A DNA stretch of 64,000 nucleotides. It comes from Solilutibacter pythonis. GTDB taxonomy: Bacteria; Pseudomonadota; Gammaproteobacteria; Xanthomonadales; Xanthomonadaceae. Location of the stretch: positions 1-64,000 of the forward strand of contig NZ_RFLY01000015.1 in NCBI RefSeq assembly GCF_003697345.1, in the 5' to 3' direction. Positions 32,548-43,150 of the stretch are shown piece after piece. The position numbers were made by a program, and so were the translations under genes. The first letter of the stretch is position 1. Each line of letters begins with the position of its first letter. The notes under the pieces were generated by a model. The model did not search any database, was not told the DNA's origin, and saw only the letters and a program-made list of their open reading frames with translations.

Positions 32548-33504
32548 ATGGACGATCGAAACCTGCTGGTTTTTTCCGGTAACGCCAACCGTCCACTGGC
32601 CAAGGCCGTATGCGGCGAGCTGGGCATCCGCATGGGCAAGGCGCTGGTCGGGCGCTTCTCCGATGGCGAAGTGCAGGTGGAGATCGAGGAAAACGTGCGC
32701 GGCAAGGATGTCTACGTCATCCAGCCGACCTGCGCGCCCAGCGCCGAGAACCTGATGGAGCTCCTGGTGCTGATCGACGCGCTGCGTCGCGCCTCGGCCG
32801 CCCGCGTCACCGCCGTGGTGCCGTATTTCGGCTATGCCCGCCAGGATCGCCGCCCGCGCTCGGCCCGCGTGCCGATCACCGCCAAGGTGGCCGCCAGCAT
32901 GTTCAGCGCGGTCAAGGCCGACCGCATGCTGACGCTGGATCTGCATGCCGACCAGATTCAGGGGTTCTTCGATATCCCGGTGGACAACGTCTACGCCTCG
33001 CCCTTGCTGCTGGCCGACATCTGGCGCGCCTACGGCACCGGCAACATGGTGGTGGTGAGCCCCGACGTCGGGGGCGTGGTGCGCGCGCGGGCCATCGCCA
33101 AGCGCCTGGACGATGCCGACCTCGCCATCATCGACAAGCGCCGGCCGAGGGCCAACGTGGCCACGGTGATGAACATCATCGGCGACGTCGAGGGCAAGAA
33201 CTGCGTGCTGGTCGATGACATCGTGGATACCGCCGGCACCCTCTGCGCCGCCGCCGCCGCGCTGAAAGAGCATGGCGCGGCCAAGGTGGCCGCCTATATC
33301 ACCCACCCGGTGCTGTCCGGCCCGGCGATCGACAACATCACCCGCTCCGCGCTGGACGAACTGGTCGTCACCGACACCATCCCGCTGTCCGACGCCGCCC
33401 GCACCTGCGAGAAAATCCGCCAGTTGTCGGTGGCGGAACTGCTGGCCGAGACCATCCGCCGCATCGCCTTCGGCGAATCGGTCAGCTCGCTGTACGTGGA
33501 TTGA
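32548..33504 (+). CDS. prs: Ribose-phosphate pyrophosphokinase, 318 aa
   Basis: This enzyme makes PRPP for nucleotide, His and Trp synthesis. Visible are the N-terminal [40 protein letters not shown], the PRPP synthase signature [20 protein letters not shown] and the PRPP loop [13 protein letters not shown]. The length is standard. It follows tRNA-Gln, and rplY follows 100 bp later. Confidence 0.97.
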   Translation: MDDRNLLVFSGNANRPLAKAVCGELGIRMGKALVGRFSDGEVQVEIEENVRGKDVYVIQPTCAPSAENLMELLVLIDALRRASAARVTAVVPYFGYARQDRRPRSARVPITAKVAASMFSAVKADRMLTLDLHADQIQGFFDIPVDNVYASPLLLADIWRAYGTGNMVVVSPDVGGVVRARAIAKRLDDADLAIIDKRRPRANVATVMNIIGDVEGKNCVLVDDIVDTAGTLCAAAAALKEHGAAKVAAYITHPVLSGPAIDNITRSALDELVVTDTIPLSDAARTCEKIRQLSVAELLAETIRRIAFGESVSSLYVD

Positions 33505-33604
33505 TCCCATTCGCGCGGGTGAACCGCGCAATCGGCTCCCCTGGTCGCGGAGGAGTCGCCCCGCCGCAGCGATGCGGCCCATCAACTGAAAGTGAGTCAA
33601 GAAA

Positions 33605-34255
33605 ATGTCGAACGAACACAAGCTGACGGCCTGGGGCCGCAAGGACGAGGGGAAAGGTGCGAGCCGCCGCCTGCGTCGTGCGGGCCGCCTGCCGGCCGTG
33701 ATCTACGGGGCCGGCGCCGAGCCGCAGAGCATCGAATTGGAGCAGGAGCCGGTCTGGCTGGCGCAACAGCATGACTGGTTCTACGCCTCGATCATCAGCC
33801 TCGATGTGGATGGCAAGGCGCAGGACGTACTGCTGCGCGACATGCAGCGCCACCCGTACAAGCAGGTCATCATGCACCTGGATTTCCAGCGCGTGAAGGC
33901 GGGCGAGAAGATCCACGTCAAGGTGCCGTTGCACTTCGTCAACATCGACAGCTCGCCGGCGGGCAAGTCGGCCGAAGTGTCGGTGACTAGCGAACTGAAC
34001 GACCTCGACGTGGTCGTGCTGCCGAGGAACCTGCCGGAATTCATCGAAATCGACCTCGGCAAGATGGAAGCCGGCGACACCGTGTACCTGGCCGACATCA
34101 AGCTGCCGAAAGGCGTCGAACTGGCCCATCCGATCAGCGACGAGCACAACCCGGCCGTGGCCGTGGCGCGTTTCGTCAAGGTCGAGGAAGCCTCGGCCGA
34201 AGGCGAGACCGAAGCCGGTGACGTACCGGCCGCCAAGCAGGAAGGCGCCGAGTAA
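33605..34255 (+). CDS. rplY: 50S ribosomal protein L25/CTC, 216 aa
   Basis: This is the long L25 form with a C-terminal TL5/CTC domain, which binds 5S rRNA. The N-terminal L25 domain has GRKDEGKGASRRLRRAGRLPAVIYG and the central DMQRHPYKQVIMHLDFQRV. The C-terminal beta domain ends in an acidic tail (ASAEGETEAGDVPAAKQEG). It belongs to the prs-rplY-pth-ychF block. Confidence 0.95.
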   Translation: MSNEHKLTAWGRKDEGKGASRRLRRAGRLPAVIYGAGAEPQSIELEQEPVWLAQQHDWFYASIISLDVDGKAQDVLLRDMQRHPYKQVIMHLDFQRVKAGEKIHVKVPLHFVNIDSSPAGKSAEVSVTSELNDLDVVVLPRNLPEFIEIDLGKMEAGDTVYLADIKLPKGVELAHPISDEHNPAVAVARFVKVEEASAEGETEAGDVPAAKQEGAE

Positions 34256-34264
34256 CCGGCGGCG

Positions 34265-34293
34265 GGCGGCGAAGGTCGAACGCCTTCGCCGCC
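34265..34293 (+). terminator. Hairpin in the rplY-pth spacer
   Basis: An 11-bp perfect stem, GGCGGCGAAGG (34265-34275) and CCTTCGCCGCC (34283-34293), encloses TCGAACG and ends 10 bp before the pth start. There is no T-run, so it may act as an RNA stabiliser or a translational element rather than a true terminator. Confidence 0.5.
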
Positions 34294-34303
34294 GCCTCAT
34301 CCG

Positions 34304-34888
34304 ATGGACGGATTGCGCCTCATCGTCGGCCTGGGCAATCCCGGCGCCGAACACGCGAGAACCCGCCATAACGCGGGTTTTCGTTTTGTGGACGAATTGG
34401 TCGAACAGGCCAGCGCGCATTGGCGCGTGGAGGGCAAGCTCTTCGGCGAGACCGCCCGGGTGGAAATCGCCGGCCGCGAGGTCTGGCTGTTGAAACCGGC
34501 CACCTTCATGAACCTGAGCGGCAAGTCGGTGACGGCGGCGCTGCGGTTCTGGAAGATCGAGCCGGCGCGGATGCTGGTCGTCCACGACGAACTCGACCTG
34601 CCGCCCGGCACCGCGCGGCTCAAGTTCGATGGCGGTCATGGCGGCCAGAACGGCCTGCGCGACATCGTGCGCCTGCTCGGCCACGGCCAGTTCCACCGGC
34701 TGCGCGTTGGCATCGGCCATCCCGGCCACAAGGATCGCGTCACCGGCTGGGTGCTGGGCCGCGCGAATGCCGAAGACGACATCCTCACCGGCCGCGCCAT
34801 CGATGCCGCCATCGACGTATTGCCCCTGGCCGCCGATGGCGACTTCAACGAGGCGATGAAAAGGCTGCATACCACCAGGGGCCGGTGA
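34304..34888 (+). CDS. pth: Peptidyl-tRNA hydrolase, 194 aa
   Basis: Pth rescues peptidyl-tRNAs that drop off ribosomes. The family's GLGNPGAEHARTRHNAGF carries the catalytic His; FMNLSGKSV and the DELDLPPGTARLKFDGGHGGQNGLRD region are intact. The length is normal. Its stop codon lies in one arm of an inverted repeat that spans the spacer to ychF. Confidence 0.97.
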   Translation: MDGLRLIVGLGNPGAEHARTRHNAGFRFVDELVEQASAHWRVEGKLFGETARVEIAGREVWLLKPATFMNLSGKSVTAALRFWKIEPARMLVVHDELDLPPGTARLKFDGGHGGQNGLRDIVRLLGHGQFHRLRVGIGHPGHKDRVTGWVLGRANAEDDILTGRAIDAAIDVLPLAADGDFNEAMKRLHTTRGR

Positions 34889-34962
34889 GAAGCTCGTGCA
34901 GCCGTTCGCCTTACCGTATTCCTTATCACCTGGCCGGTGGTTCCCCTGACTTCCGGCCCCTG
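34876..34962. repeat. Inverted repeat spanning the pth-ychF spacer
   Basis: CAGGGGCCGG (34876-34885) and CCGGCCCCTG (34953-34962) form perfect 10-bp arms, 67 bp apart. The right side also has tandem CCCCTGAC units. The architecture is like the larger element between rpoB and rpoC. Confidence 0.6.
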
Positions 34963-34980
34963 ACCTCTGGATCCTGATAC

Positions 34981-36072
34981 ATGGCCATCCAATGCGGCAT
35001 CGTGGGCCTGCCGAACGTCGGCAAATCCACGCTTTTCAACGCACTGACCAAGGCGGGCATCGCTGCGGCCAACTTCCCCTTCTGCACCATCGAGCCGAAC
35101 GTCGGCGTGGTGCCGGTGCCGGACCCGCGCCTCGCCGCGCTGGCCGAAATCGTCAAGCCCGAGCGCGTCCTGCCGACCGCGGTCGAGTTCGTCGATATCG
35201 CCGGCCTGGTGGCGGGCGCGGCCAAGGGTGAAGGGCTGGGCAACAAGTTCCTCGCCCATATCCGCGAGGTGGACGCCATCGCCCATGTGGTGCGTTGCTT
35301 CGAGCATCCCGATGTCATCCACGTCAACAACCGGGTCGATCCGATCGCCGATATCGAGACCATCGACACCGAACTCGCGCTGGCCGACCTGGAGTCGGTG
35401 GAGAAGGCGTTGCAGCGCGCCGAGCGCAACGCCAAGAGTGGCGACAAGGAGGCCAGGGCGCGCGTCGAAGTGCTCTCGCGCGTGCGCGCGGGGCTCGATG
35501 AAGGCCGGCCTGTGCGCGCGCTCGACCTGTCCGATGACGACAAGGCGACGATCCGCGACCTGTTCCTGCTGACCGTCAAGCCGGTGATGTACGTCGCCAA
35601 CGTGCTGGAAGACGGTTTCGACGACAACCCGTATCTCGACGCCGTGCGTGCGCGCGCCGAAGCCGAAGGCTCGCAGGTGGTGCCGGTGTCCGCCGCCATC
35701 GAGGAGGAGCTTTCGCAACTCGACGATGCCGATCGCGACACCTTCCTGGCCGACCTCGGTCTGGACGAGCCGGGCCTGAACCGCGTCATCCGCGCCGCCT
35801 ACGCGCTGCTGGGGCTACAGACCTATTTCACCGCCGGCGTCAAGGAAGTGCGCGCCTGGACGGTGAAGAAGGGCGCCACCGCCCCGCAGGCCGCGGCGGT
35901 CATCCATACCGATTTCGAGAAAGGATTCATCCGCGCCGAAACCATCGCCTACGACGATTTCATCAAGTACAAGGGCGAGGCCGGCGCCAAGGAGGCCGGC
36001 CGGCTCAGGCTCGAAGGCAAGGAATACAAGGTGGCCGAAGGCGATGTGCTGCATTTCCGCTTCAACGTCTGA
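34981..36072 (+). CDS. ychF: Redox-regulated ATPase YchF (Obg-like), 363 aa
   Basis: YchF is an OLA1-type P-loop protein that binds ATP rather than GTP. The G1 loop is [14 protein letters not shown], followed by [31 protein letters not shown], and the C-terminal TGS domain ([23 protein letters not shown] ... [10 protein letters not shown]). The size is standard. The gene is closed by a strong terminator, marking the end of the lolB-ychF block. Confidence 0.97.
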   Translation: MAIQCGIVGLPNVGKSTLFNALTKAGIAAANFPFCTIEPNVGVVPVPDPRLAALAEIVKPERVLPTAVEFVDIAGLVAGAAKGEGLGNKFLAHIREVDAIAHVVRCFEHPDVIHVNNRVDPIADIETIDTELALADLESVEKALQRAERNAKSGDKEARARVEVLSRVRAGLDEGRPVRALDLSDDDKATIRDLFLLTVKPVMYVANVLEDGFDDNPYLDAVRARAEAEGSQVVPVSAAIEEELSQLDDADRDTFLADLGLDEPGLNRVIRAAYALLGLQTYFTAGVKEVRAWTVKKGATAPQAAAVIHTDFEKGFIRAETIAYDDFIKYKGEAGAKEAGRLRLEGKEYKVAEGDVLHFRFNV

Positions 36073-36095
36073 TCCATTCAGGTTATTCCGATGCG

Positions 36096-36121
36096 AGGCC
36101 GGGCCGATGCCCGGCCTTTTC
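36096..36121 (+). terminator. Intrinsic terminator after ychF
   Basis: AGGCCGGGC (36096-36104), loop CGAT, GCCCGGCCT (36109-36117), then TTTC. The perfect 9-bp GC-rich stem ends directly in Ts, 24 bp after the ychF stop. Confidence 0.85.
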
Positions 36122-36216
36122 GTTGGATGTCCGGCGATGGGGCGAGCCTGCCGGTTTGCCCAGACTGGCGTTGCCCGGCAAGTCCGCCGGCCATCTTCCA
36201 GACAAGGAGCATCGTC

Positions 36217-36543
36217 ATGAAAACCGTCACCGCCAGCTTGAAGGCCCTGATCCTCGCCGCCACCCTGTTCGCCGGCCACGCGTTCGCGGCCGAGGTCGTC
36301 GATATCAATACCGCCGATGCCGCCACGCTCAACCGCGTCCTGCTTAACGTCGGCCCGGGCAAGGCGCAGGCCATCGTCGACTACCGCATGGCCAATGGCC
36401 CTTTCAAAAGCGTCGATCAACTGGTCAACGTGCGCGGCATCGGCCTGAAAACCGTCGAGAAGAATGCCGAGCGGATGACCATCGGCGCCAGCCGCGCCAA
36501 GCCCGCAGCCCCCGCGAAGCGAGGCGCGTCGGCGGCCCGGTGA
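36217..36543 (+). CDS. ComEA-like helix-hairpin-helix protein, exported, 108 aa
   Basis: A signal peptide (LKALILAATLFAGHAFAA) precedes a double HhH domain: VVDINTADAATLNRVLLNVGPGKAQAIVDYR and FKSVDQLVNVRGIGLKTVEKNAERM, the form found in competence DNA-binding protein ComEA and its short relatives. A basic Ala/Lys/Arg tail follows. It could bind DNA in the periplasm during uptake, but no other com genes lie here. Confidence 0.9.
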   Translation: MKTVTASLKALILAATLFAGHAFAAEVVDINTADAATLNRVLLNVGPGKAQAIVDYRMANGPFKSVDQLVNVRGIGLKTVEKNAERMTIGASRAKPAAPAKRGASAAR

Positions 36544-36657
36544 TGCCCATTCGCGGCGCCGGCGGGCCGCGCCGGTTGCCGGAATTCGCACGACAATGCG
36601 TGCCTGGGTGGTGCGGCTGAAGCACAATCGCCGCCATCACCAACGGAGTGACGCACG

Positions 36658-37713
36658 ATGATTCGATTCCTGCTTACCGCCACCTTGACCGCCGCCATTG
36701 GCGTTTCCACCGCCAATGCGGCGGAACCGGTACTGGTCATTCATGGGGGCGCCGGCGTAATCCGCAAAGACATGAATCCGGCCGAGGAAAACGGCGCGCG
36801 CGCAGCTCTGGCGGCCGCTCTGCGTCGCGGCCATGCCGAGCTTGTCGCCGGCAAACCCGCGTTGGATGCGGTCACTGCCGCCATCACCGTGCTGGAGGAC
36901 AGCCCATACTTCAATGCCGGACGCGGCGCGGTGTTCACTCACGAAGGCCGCAACGAACTGGATGCCTCGGTGATGGAGGGCCATACCCGTCGCGCCGGTG
37001 CCGTGGCCGGTGTCCAGCGTGTCAAAAACCCGGTGCTGCTGGCCCGCGCGGTGATGGAAAAATCCCCGCACGTGATGCTGATGGGCGCAGGTGCCGAGGC
37101 ATTCGCGCGCGGGCAGGGCGTCGAGCTGGTCGATCCCGGGTACTTTCGCACCGAGAAACGCTGGAACCAACTGCAAGAACGCCTGCGCGAGGAAGCCGGC
37201 AAGGCCGCCGTCGCCACGCCCGAGTACCTGAAATACATCGGCACGGTGGGTGCCGTGGCGCTGGATGCGCAAGGACATTTGGCGGCCGGTACCTCCACCG
37301 GCGGCATGACCGCCAAGCGCTGGAACCGGGTTGGGGACAGTCCTATCATCGGCGCCGGTACCTGGGCCGACGATGGCTGCGCGGTGTCCGGCACGGGCTG
37401 GGGCGAGTTCTTCATCCGTACCGCGGCCGCCAGATCGATTTGCGGCCGGGTCGAGTACTTGAAGGCATCCGCCGTGGAGGCGGGTGCCGCCGTGATCAAT
37501 GGCGAGGTGGTGCGGCTGGGCGGGGATGGTGGTGCCATCGTCATGACCGCGAAAGGCGATTTCGCCTTCCCGTTCAATACCGCGGGCATGTATCGCGGCT
37601 GGGTCGGCGCCGATGGCGTGCCGCACGTCGCGATCCATGCCGAAGAACGGTTGCGCGGCGATGCCGTGGCGCAGCCGAACCTCCCCGGCAAGCTCGATGC
37701 GCCGCCGCACTGA
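36658..37713 (+). CDS. iaaA: Isoaspartyl peptidase/L-asparaginase, periplasmic, 351 aa
   Basis: This is an N-terminal nucleophile hydrolase that is made as a precursor and cuts itself. A signal peptide (LLTATLTAAIGVSTANA) is followed by PVLVIHGGAGVIRKDM, NAGRGAVFTHEGRNELDASVMEG, and the self-cleavage site GTVGAVALDAQGHLAAGTSTGG with Thr as nucleophile. It hydrolyses beta-aspartyl peptides and asparagine. Expected length. Alone between the comEA-like gene and the tRNA cluster. Confidence 0.95.
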   Translation: MIRFLLTATLTAAIGVSTANAAEPVLVIHGGAGVIRKDMNPAEENGARAALAAALRRGHAELVAGKPALDAVTAAITVLEDSPYFNAGRGAVFTHEGRNELDASVMEGHTRRAGAVAGVQRVKNPVLLARAVMEKSPHVMLMGAGAEAFARGQGVELVDPGYFRTEKRWNQLQERLREEAGKAAVATPEYLKYIGTVGAVALDAQGHLAAGTSTGGMTAKRWNRVGDSPIIGAGTWADDGCAVSGTGWGEFFIRTAAARSICGRVEYLKASAVEAGAAVINGEVVRLGGDGGAIVMTAKGDFAFPFNTAGMYRGWVGADGVPHVAIHAEERLRGDAVAQPNLPGKLDAPPH

Positions 37714-37733
37714 AACTTTTTCACTCCCAGCCG

Positions 37734-37762
37734 TTGACAGCGGCGGGAACCCTCGCCAGAAT
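37734..37762 (+). promoter_or_regulatory. Sigma70 promoter of the tRNA-Tyr/Gly/Thr-tuf operon
   Basis: A consensus -35 TTGACA (37734-37739) lies 17 bp before CAGAAT (37757-37762) and is followed by a G/C discriminator (AACGGGCT). It is about 32 bp upstream of the tRNA-Tyr gene. The -10 CAGAAT with 17-bp spacing is the same as in the rpsJ promoter candidate at 56989-57017. Confidence 0.75.
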
Positions 37763-37794
37763 AACGGGCTGTTTCACCGCTGGCGGTTTTCGGC

Positions 37795-37880
37795 GGAGGG
37801 ATACCCAAGCGGCCAACGGGGGCAGACTGTAAATCTGCTGGCTTACGCCTTCGGTGGTTCGAATCCACCTCCCTCCACCA
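37795..37880 (+). tRNA. tRNA-Tyr (GTA anticodon)
   Basis: 86 nt with acceptor stem GGAGGGA/TCCCTCC, anticodon GTA at 37829-37831 in GCAGA-loop-TCTGC, a long variable arm as in class II tRNAs, T-arm GGTGGTTCGAATCCACC and encoded CCA. First gene of the tRNA-tuf operon. Confidence 0.97.
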
Positions 37881-37907
37881 CCTTCGCGGCTGGACCAGCT
37901 TCCCGGT

Positions 37908-37981
<74 letters not shown>

Positions 37982-38008
37982 TTGGGACCGCTCCCCAGCG
38001 GAAAATTC

Positions 38009-38084
<76 letters not shown>

Positions 38085-38123
38085 TTTTGGTTTCACCACC
38101 GCAATCCAGACCCGAGTAGAGAC

Positions 38124-39314
<1,191 letters not shown>

Positions 39315-39322
39315 TGCTTGCC

Positions 39323-39349
39323 GCTCCGGGTGCTCATGGCGCCCGGAGC
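39323..39349 (+). terminator. Hairpin directly after tuf copy 1
   Basis: GCTCCGGGTGC (39323-39333) pairs with GCGCCCGGAGC (39339-39349, one wobble) around TCATG. With the next hairpin it separates tuf from tRNA-Trp. Confidence 0.6.
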
Positions 39350-39360
39350 ACAGCCTGAAA

Positions 39361-39394
39361 CGGCAAGGGCGGCCTCGGCCGCCGTTGCCATTTT
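39361..39394 (+). terminator. Intrinsic terminator between tuf and tRNA-Trp
   Basis: GGCAAGGGCGGC pairs with GCCGCCGTTGCC across a short TC-containing loop (one internal mismatch), followed by ATTTT. It should end the tRNA-tuf transcript 20 bp before tRNA-Trp, though some read-through into secE-nusG is likely. Confidence 0.7.
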
Positions 39395-39414
39395 GAAGCA
39401 ATATCCAAATCCGT

Positions 39415-39490
<76 letters not shown>

Positions 39491-39560
39491 CCCGTCCCGA
39501 TCGGGATGCGAGCGGTCAGCGTCTTGTGCGCACCGCGGCCAATCGAGGAATCCCCGGCCA

Positions 39561-39941
39561 GTGAACAGCAAGGTCGTCCACGACAAGCAAGGCGCTTCCG
39601 GTGCCGACATCGCCAAGTTCGTCATCGCCGGCCTGCTGGTGGCGGTCGGGGTATTCGCGTTCTACTGGTTCCAAGGCGAGTGGCCGACCTGGCAGCGCGC
39701 GACGGCGGTCATCGCCGGCTTGTTGCTGGGGGCGGTCGTGTTCATGACCTCCACCAAGGGGCCGCAGTTGCGTGAGTTCTTCTCCGAAACCCGGTTTGAA
39801 CTCCGCAAGGTCTTCTGGCCGACCCGCCAAGAGACCATGCGTACCACCTGGGTGGTGATGGCCGTGGTGGTGGTGGTCAGCCTACTGCTGGGCGGCTTCG
39901 ACCTGGTGATCTCCCAGTTCACCAAGCTCCTCTGGGGCTGA
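39561..39941 (+). CDS. secE: Preprotein translocase subunit SecE, 126 aa (GTG start)
   Basis: SecE clamps SecY in the translocon. The protein has three helices (IAKFVIAGLLVAVGVFAFYW; AVIAGLLLGAVVFM; WVVMAVVVVVSLLLGGFDLVI) and the conserved cytosolic ELRKVFWPTRQETMRTT. The GTG at 39561 is preceded by GAGGA. Same size as the three-helix E. coli form. Confidence 0.95.
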   Translation: MNSKVVHDKQGASGADIAKFVIAGLLVAVGVFAFYWFQGEWPTWQRATAVIAGLLLGAVVFMTSTKGPQLREFFSETRFELRKVFWPTRQETMRTTWVVMAVVVVVSLLLGGFDLVISQFTKLLWG

Positions 39942-39964
39942 GACGGACCGCGAAGACTTAAGGA

Positions 39965-40549
39965 ATGAAGATGGAAGTGGCATCGACCGACAACAAGCGA
40001 TGGTACGTGGTGCATGCTTATTCCGGCTTCGAGAAATCGGTGGCGCAGGCGCTGCGCGATCGTATCGTGCGGATGGACATGCAGGAACGCTTCGGCGACG
40101 TGATCGTGCCGACCGAGGAAGTGGTGGAAATGCGTTCCGGCCAGAAGCGCCGGTCCGAGCGCAAGTTCTTTCCCGGCTACGTGCTGGTGCAGATCGCCAC
40201 TCAGGACGACAACGGCATTCCGCGGATCGACAACGAATCCTGGCATCTGATCAAGGAAACCCCGCGGGTGATGGGTTTCATCGGCGGTACCGCGGACAAG
40301 CCGTTGCCTATCAGCGATCGCGAGGCCGATACCATCCTGCAACGCGTGCAGGATGGTGTCGAGAAGCCGCGCCCGAAGGTGCTGTTCGAGCCAGGAGAAA
40401 TGGTGCGCGTCACCGATGGCCCGTTCAACGACTTCAATGGCGTCGTCGAAGAAGTCAATTACGAGAAGAGCCGTGTCCGTGTGGCCGTGCTCATTTTCGG
40501 CCGCTCCACGCCGGTGGAGCTGGAATTCGGTCAGGTCGAAAAAGCCTGA
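39965..40549 (+). CDS. nusG: Transcription termination/antitermination factor NusG, 194 aa
   Basis: The NGN domain ([44 protein letters not shown]) is followed by the KOW domain ([30 protein letters not shown]). NusG links RNA polymerase to Rho or the ribosome. Two nearby starts (ATG at 39965, ATG at 39971) are possible; the ORF is otherwise standard. Confidence 0.97.
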   Translation: MKMEVASTDNKRWYVVHAYSGFEKSVAQALRDRIVRMDMQERFGDVIVPTEEVVEMRSGQKRRSERKFFPGYVLVQIATQDDNGIPRIDNESWHLIKETPRVMGFIGGTADKPLPISDREADTILQRVQDGVEKPRPKVLFEPGEMVRVTDGPFNDFNGVVEEVNYEKSRVRVAVLIFGRSTPVELEFGQVEKA

Positions 40550-40557
40550 TCCAAGGC

Positions 40558-40587
40558 GGAAGCCCGGGCCTCGCGGCGCGGGCTTCC
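40558..40587 (+). terminator. Hairpin in the nusG-rplK spacer
   Basis: GGAAGCCCG (40558-40566) and CGGGCTTCC (40579-40587) form a perfect 9-bp stem with a small inner GCC/GGC stem. No T-run follows (TGATTC), so partial termination or an RNA-processing site is more likely than full termination. About 70 bp of leader then precede rplK. Confidence 0.5.
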
Positions 40588-40656
40588 TGATTCAAGCAAC
40601 GGAGAAGTCCCGCAGCGGCGACGCGTGCAGACGTTCGAACTCCAGGAGAAACCAAC

Positions 40657-41085
40657 GTGGCAAAGAAAGTCATTGGCTACATCAAGCTACAGGTGAAGGC
40701 CGGCCAGGCCAATCCCTCACCGCCGGTGGGCCCCGCGCTCGGTCAGCGCGGTCTTAACATCATGGAATTCTGCAAGGCATTCAACGCGGCGACCGCCAAG
40801 TTGGAGCCGGGCCTGCCGATTCCGACCGTCATCACCGCTTATTCCGACCGCACTTTCACCTTCATCACCAAGACGCCGCCGGCGACCATCCTGTTGAAGA
40901 AGGCCGTGGGCATCCAGTCCGGTTCCAAGCGTCCCAACACCGAGAAGGTGGGCAAGGTGACGCGCGCCCAGCTGGAAGAAATCGCCAAGGCGAAGGAACC
41001 CGATCTGACCGCCGCCGATCTGGACGCGGCTGTGCGCACCATCGCGGGTTCCGCCCGTTCGATGGGTCTGACGGTGGAGGAGTAA
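40657..41085 (+). CDS. rplK: 50S ribosomal protein L11, 142 aa (GTG start)
   Basis: L11 of the GTPase-associated centre: [38 protein letters not shown] at the N-terminus with the conserved Pro pair, and the rRNA-binding C-terminal domain. Length equals E. coli L11. The GTG is preceded by AGGAGAAACCAAC. Confidence 0.97.
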   Translation: MAKKVIGYIKLQVKAGQANPSPPVGPALGQRGLNIMEFCKAFNAATAKLEPGLPIPTVITAYSDRTFTFITKTPPATILLKKAVGIQSGSKRPNTEKVGKVTRAQLEEIAKAKEPDLTAADLDAAVRTIAGSARSMGLTVEE

Positions 41086-41089
41086 GAAC

Positions 41090-41791
41090 ATGGCACTGAC
41101 CAAACGACAGAAGGCGATCAGCGCGGCCGTGGAGCCGGGCAAGGCCTACCCGATTGACGAAGCCCTGAAGATCGTCAAGGACAACAGCAAAACCAAATTC
41201 GTCGAGGCCGTGGACGTCGCGGTGCGTCTGGGCGTTGACGCGCGCAAGTCCGACCAGCAGGTGCGCGGCTCCACCGTGCTGCCGGCCGGTACCGGCAAGA
41301 GCGTGCGCGTGGCGGTGTTCGTGCCGGCCGGCGCCAAGGCCGAGGAAGCGCTGGCTGCCGGCGCCGATGCCGTGGGCATGGATGACCTGGCCGAGAAGAT
41401 GCAGGCCGGCGACCTCAACTATGACGTCGTCATCGCCACCCCGGATGCGATGCGCGTGGTCGGCAAGCTCGGCACCCTGCTTGGCCCGCGTGGCCTGATG
41501 CCGAACCCCAAGGTCGGTACCGTGTCCCCGAACCCGGGCGAGGCGGTCAAGAATGCCAAGGGCGGTCAGGTGCGCTATCGCACCGACAAGGCCGGTATCA
41601 TCCACTGCACCATCGGCAAGGCTGATTTCGACAGTGACAAGCTGAAGGAAAACCTGACCGCGCTGCTCGGCGACCTGATCAAGGCCAAGCCGGCAACCGC
41701 CAAGGGAACTTACCTGCAGAAGGTCTCGGTTAGCTCGACCATGGGTCCGGGCGTGCTCGTCGATCAGTCCTCGCTGGCATTGATGAAGTGA
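41090..41791 (+). CDS. rplA: 50S ribosomal protein L1, 233 aa
   Basis: L1 builds the mobile stalk at the E site and in E. coli represses the L11 operon. Conserved segments: [70 protein letters not shown]. Four bases separate it from rplK. Confidence 0.97.
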   Translation: MALTKRQKAISAAVEPGKAYPIDEALKIVKDNSKTKFVEAVDVAVRLGVDARKSDQQVRGSTVLPAGTGKSVRVAVFVPAGAKAEEALAAGADAVGMDDLAEKMQAGDLNYDVVIATPDAMRVVGKLGTLLGPRGLMPNPKVGTVSPNPGEAVKNAKGGQVRYRTDKAGIIHCTIGKADFDSDKLKENLTALLGDLIKAKPATAKGTYLQKVSVSSTMGPGVLVDQSSLALMK

Positions 41792-42203
41792 TCCACGCGG
41801 TCGGCGGCCGGGCTTGTTGAAAGTCCGGTTCGTCGGCCACGGTTTCAACGGCCCGTCTCAGGATGGGTCGGCAGGATGGCGGTGGTATCGCCATCACCCT
41901 TTTGAAGGCGTCGCGGCGGCGCAAGCCGCCGCGGAGCCATCAAAGACCGCAGGAGCGGTCGGCGCACATCGGCGACGGGCATGGAAGCTCGGCACGGCAC
42001 GGAATCGCCGTCGATGAAAGCGGGGCTGCTTAATCGGCTCGCGGGAGCGTCCTGCGCAGATGGTCGCCCTTCTGGAAGTTTTCACGGGTTGTCCCGGTTC
42101 AGAAGCGCACCAAGGGATGCACGTCGTCCCCGATGTCACGGAAGGCATCGCCAAGTCCCGTCCGCCGCTGGAGCGGCTGGCGGAAATCCCAACAGGAGTG
42201 CTT
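41792..42203 (+). promoter_or_regulatory. rplJ leader (412 bp without a gene), probable L10 control region
   Basis: In E. coli the L10(L12)4 complex binds the long rplJ leader and represses translation; a long structured leader here is consistent with that. A perfect hairpin CGCGGCGGC-GCAA-GCCGCCGCG at 41912-41933 has a GNRA tetraloop, and further GC-rich stems follow. I see no clear -35/-10 pair and no gene. An open frame from 42060 runs in phase into rplJ but lacks L10-like sequence before 42204. Confidence 0.55.
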
Positions 42204-42731
42204 ATGGCTCTGAATCTGTCCCAAAAGAAAGACGTCGTTGCCGAAGTGGCTGAAATTGCCGGCAAGGCGCACTCCCTGATCGCAGCCGAGTACGCTGGCA
42301 CCACGGTCGAGCAAATGACCGCGATGCGCAAGAAGGCCCGCGAGACCGGCGTGTACTTGAAAGTCGTCAAGAACACCCTGGCCGTGCGCGCCGTGGAAGG
42401 CACCGAGTTCGACGTGGCGAAAGAATCGCTGGTTGGCCCGCTGCTGTACGCGTTCTCGACCGAGGAGCCCGGCGCAGCCGGTCGCCTGATCAAGGAATTC
42501 GCCAAGTCCAACGACAAACTGCAACCGAAGGTGGTCGTGGTGGGGGGGGAACAGTACCCCGCCAGTCACGTCGAAGTGCTGGCCTCGCTGCCGACCCTGG
42601 AACAGGCGTTGGCCATGCTGGCCCGCGCGCTGGCCGAGCCGGCTTCCATGTTCGCCCGTGCCGTCAAGGCGGTGGCCGACAAGGAAGGTGGCGATGCCGA
42701 CCAGCCGGCGGAAGAAGCCGCCTCGGCTTGA
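42204..42731 (+). CDS. rplJ: 50S ribosomal protein L10, 175 aa
   Basis: Start at ATG 42204 ([20 protein letters not shown]), with CAGGAG nine bases upstream, matching the family start. The rRNA-binding N-terminus includes [30 protein letters not shown]. The C-terminal helix that holds L7/L12 dimers is present, and the acidic/Ala tail makes it 10 residues longer than E. coli L10. Confidence 0.97.
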   Translation: MALNLSQKKDVVAEVAEIAGKAHSLIAAEYAGTTVEQMTAMRKKARETGVYLKVVKNTLAVRAVEGTEFDVAKESLVGPLLYAFSTEEPGAAGRLIKEFAKSNDKLQPKVVVVGGEQYPASHVEVLASLPTLEQALAMLARALAEPASMFARAVKAVADKEGGDADQPAEEAASA

Positions 42732-42778
42732 CCGCTTCGGTTCACATCCAACCCATTTGAAACTACAGAGGTAATCCC

Positions 42779-43150
42779 ATGTCTCTTACCAACGAACAGA
42801 TCGTCGACGCGATCGCCGAAAAGAACCTGATGGAAGTGATGGAGCTGATCAAGGCCATCGAAGAGAAGTTCGGCGTTTCCGCCGCCGCTCCGGTCGCCGT
42901 GGCCGCCGGCCCTGTGGCCGCCGGTCCGGTCGAGGAGCAGACCGAGTTCAACGTCATCCTGAAGGCAGCCGGCGACAAGAAGGTCGAGGTCATCAAGGCC
43001 GTTCGCGCCATCACCGGCCTGGGCCTGAAGGAAGCCAAGGACTTGGTCGAAGGCGCTCCGCAGACCGTGAAGGAAGGCGCTTCGAAGGAAGACGCCGAGA
43101 AGATGAAGAAGGATCTGGAAGCCGCTGGCGCCCAGGTCGAGTTGAAGTAA
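42779..43150 (+). CDS. rplL: 50S ribosomal protein L7/L12, 123 aa
   Basis: The N-terminal dimer domain ([30 protein letters not shown]) is followed by an Ala/Pro/Val hinge and the C-terminal factor-binding domain ([35 protein letters not shown]). Normal length. Confidence 0.98.
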   Translation: MSLTNEQIVDAIAEKNLMEVMELIKAIEEKFGVSAAAPVAVAAGPVAAGPVEEQTEFNVILKAAGDKKVEVIKAVRAITGLGLKEAKDLVEGAPQTVKEGASKEDAEKMKKDLEAAGAQVELK

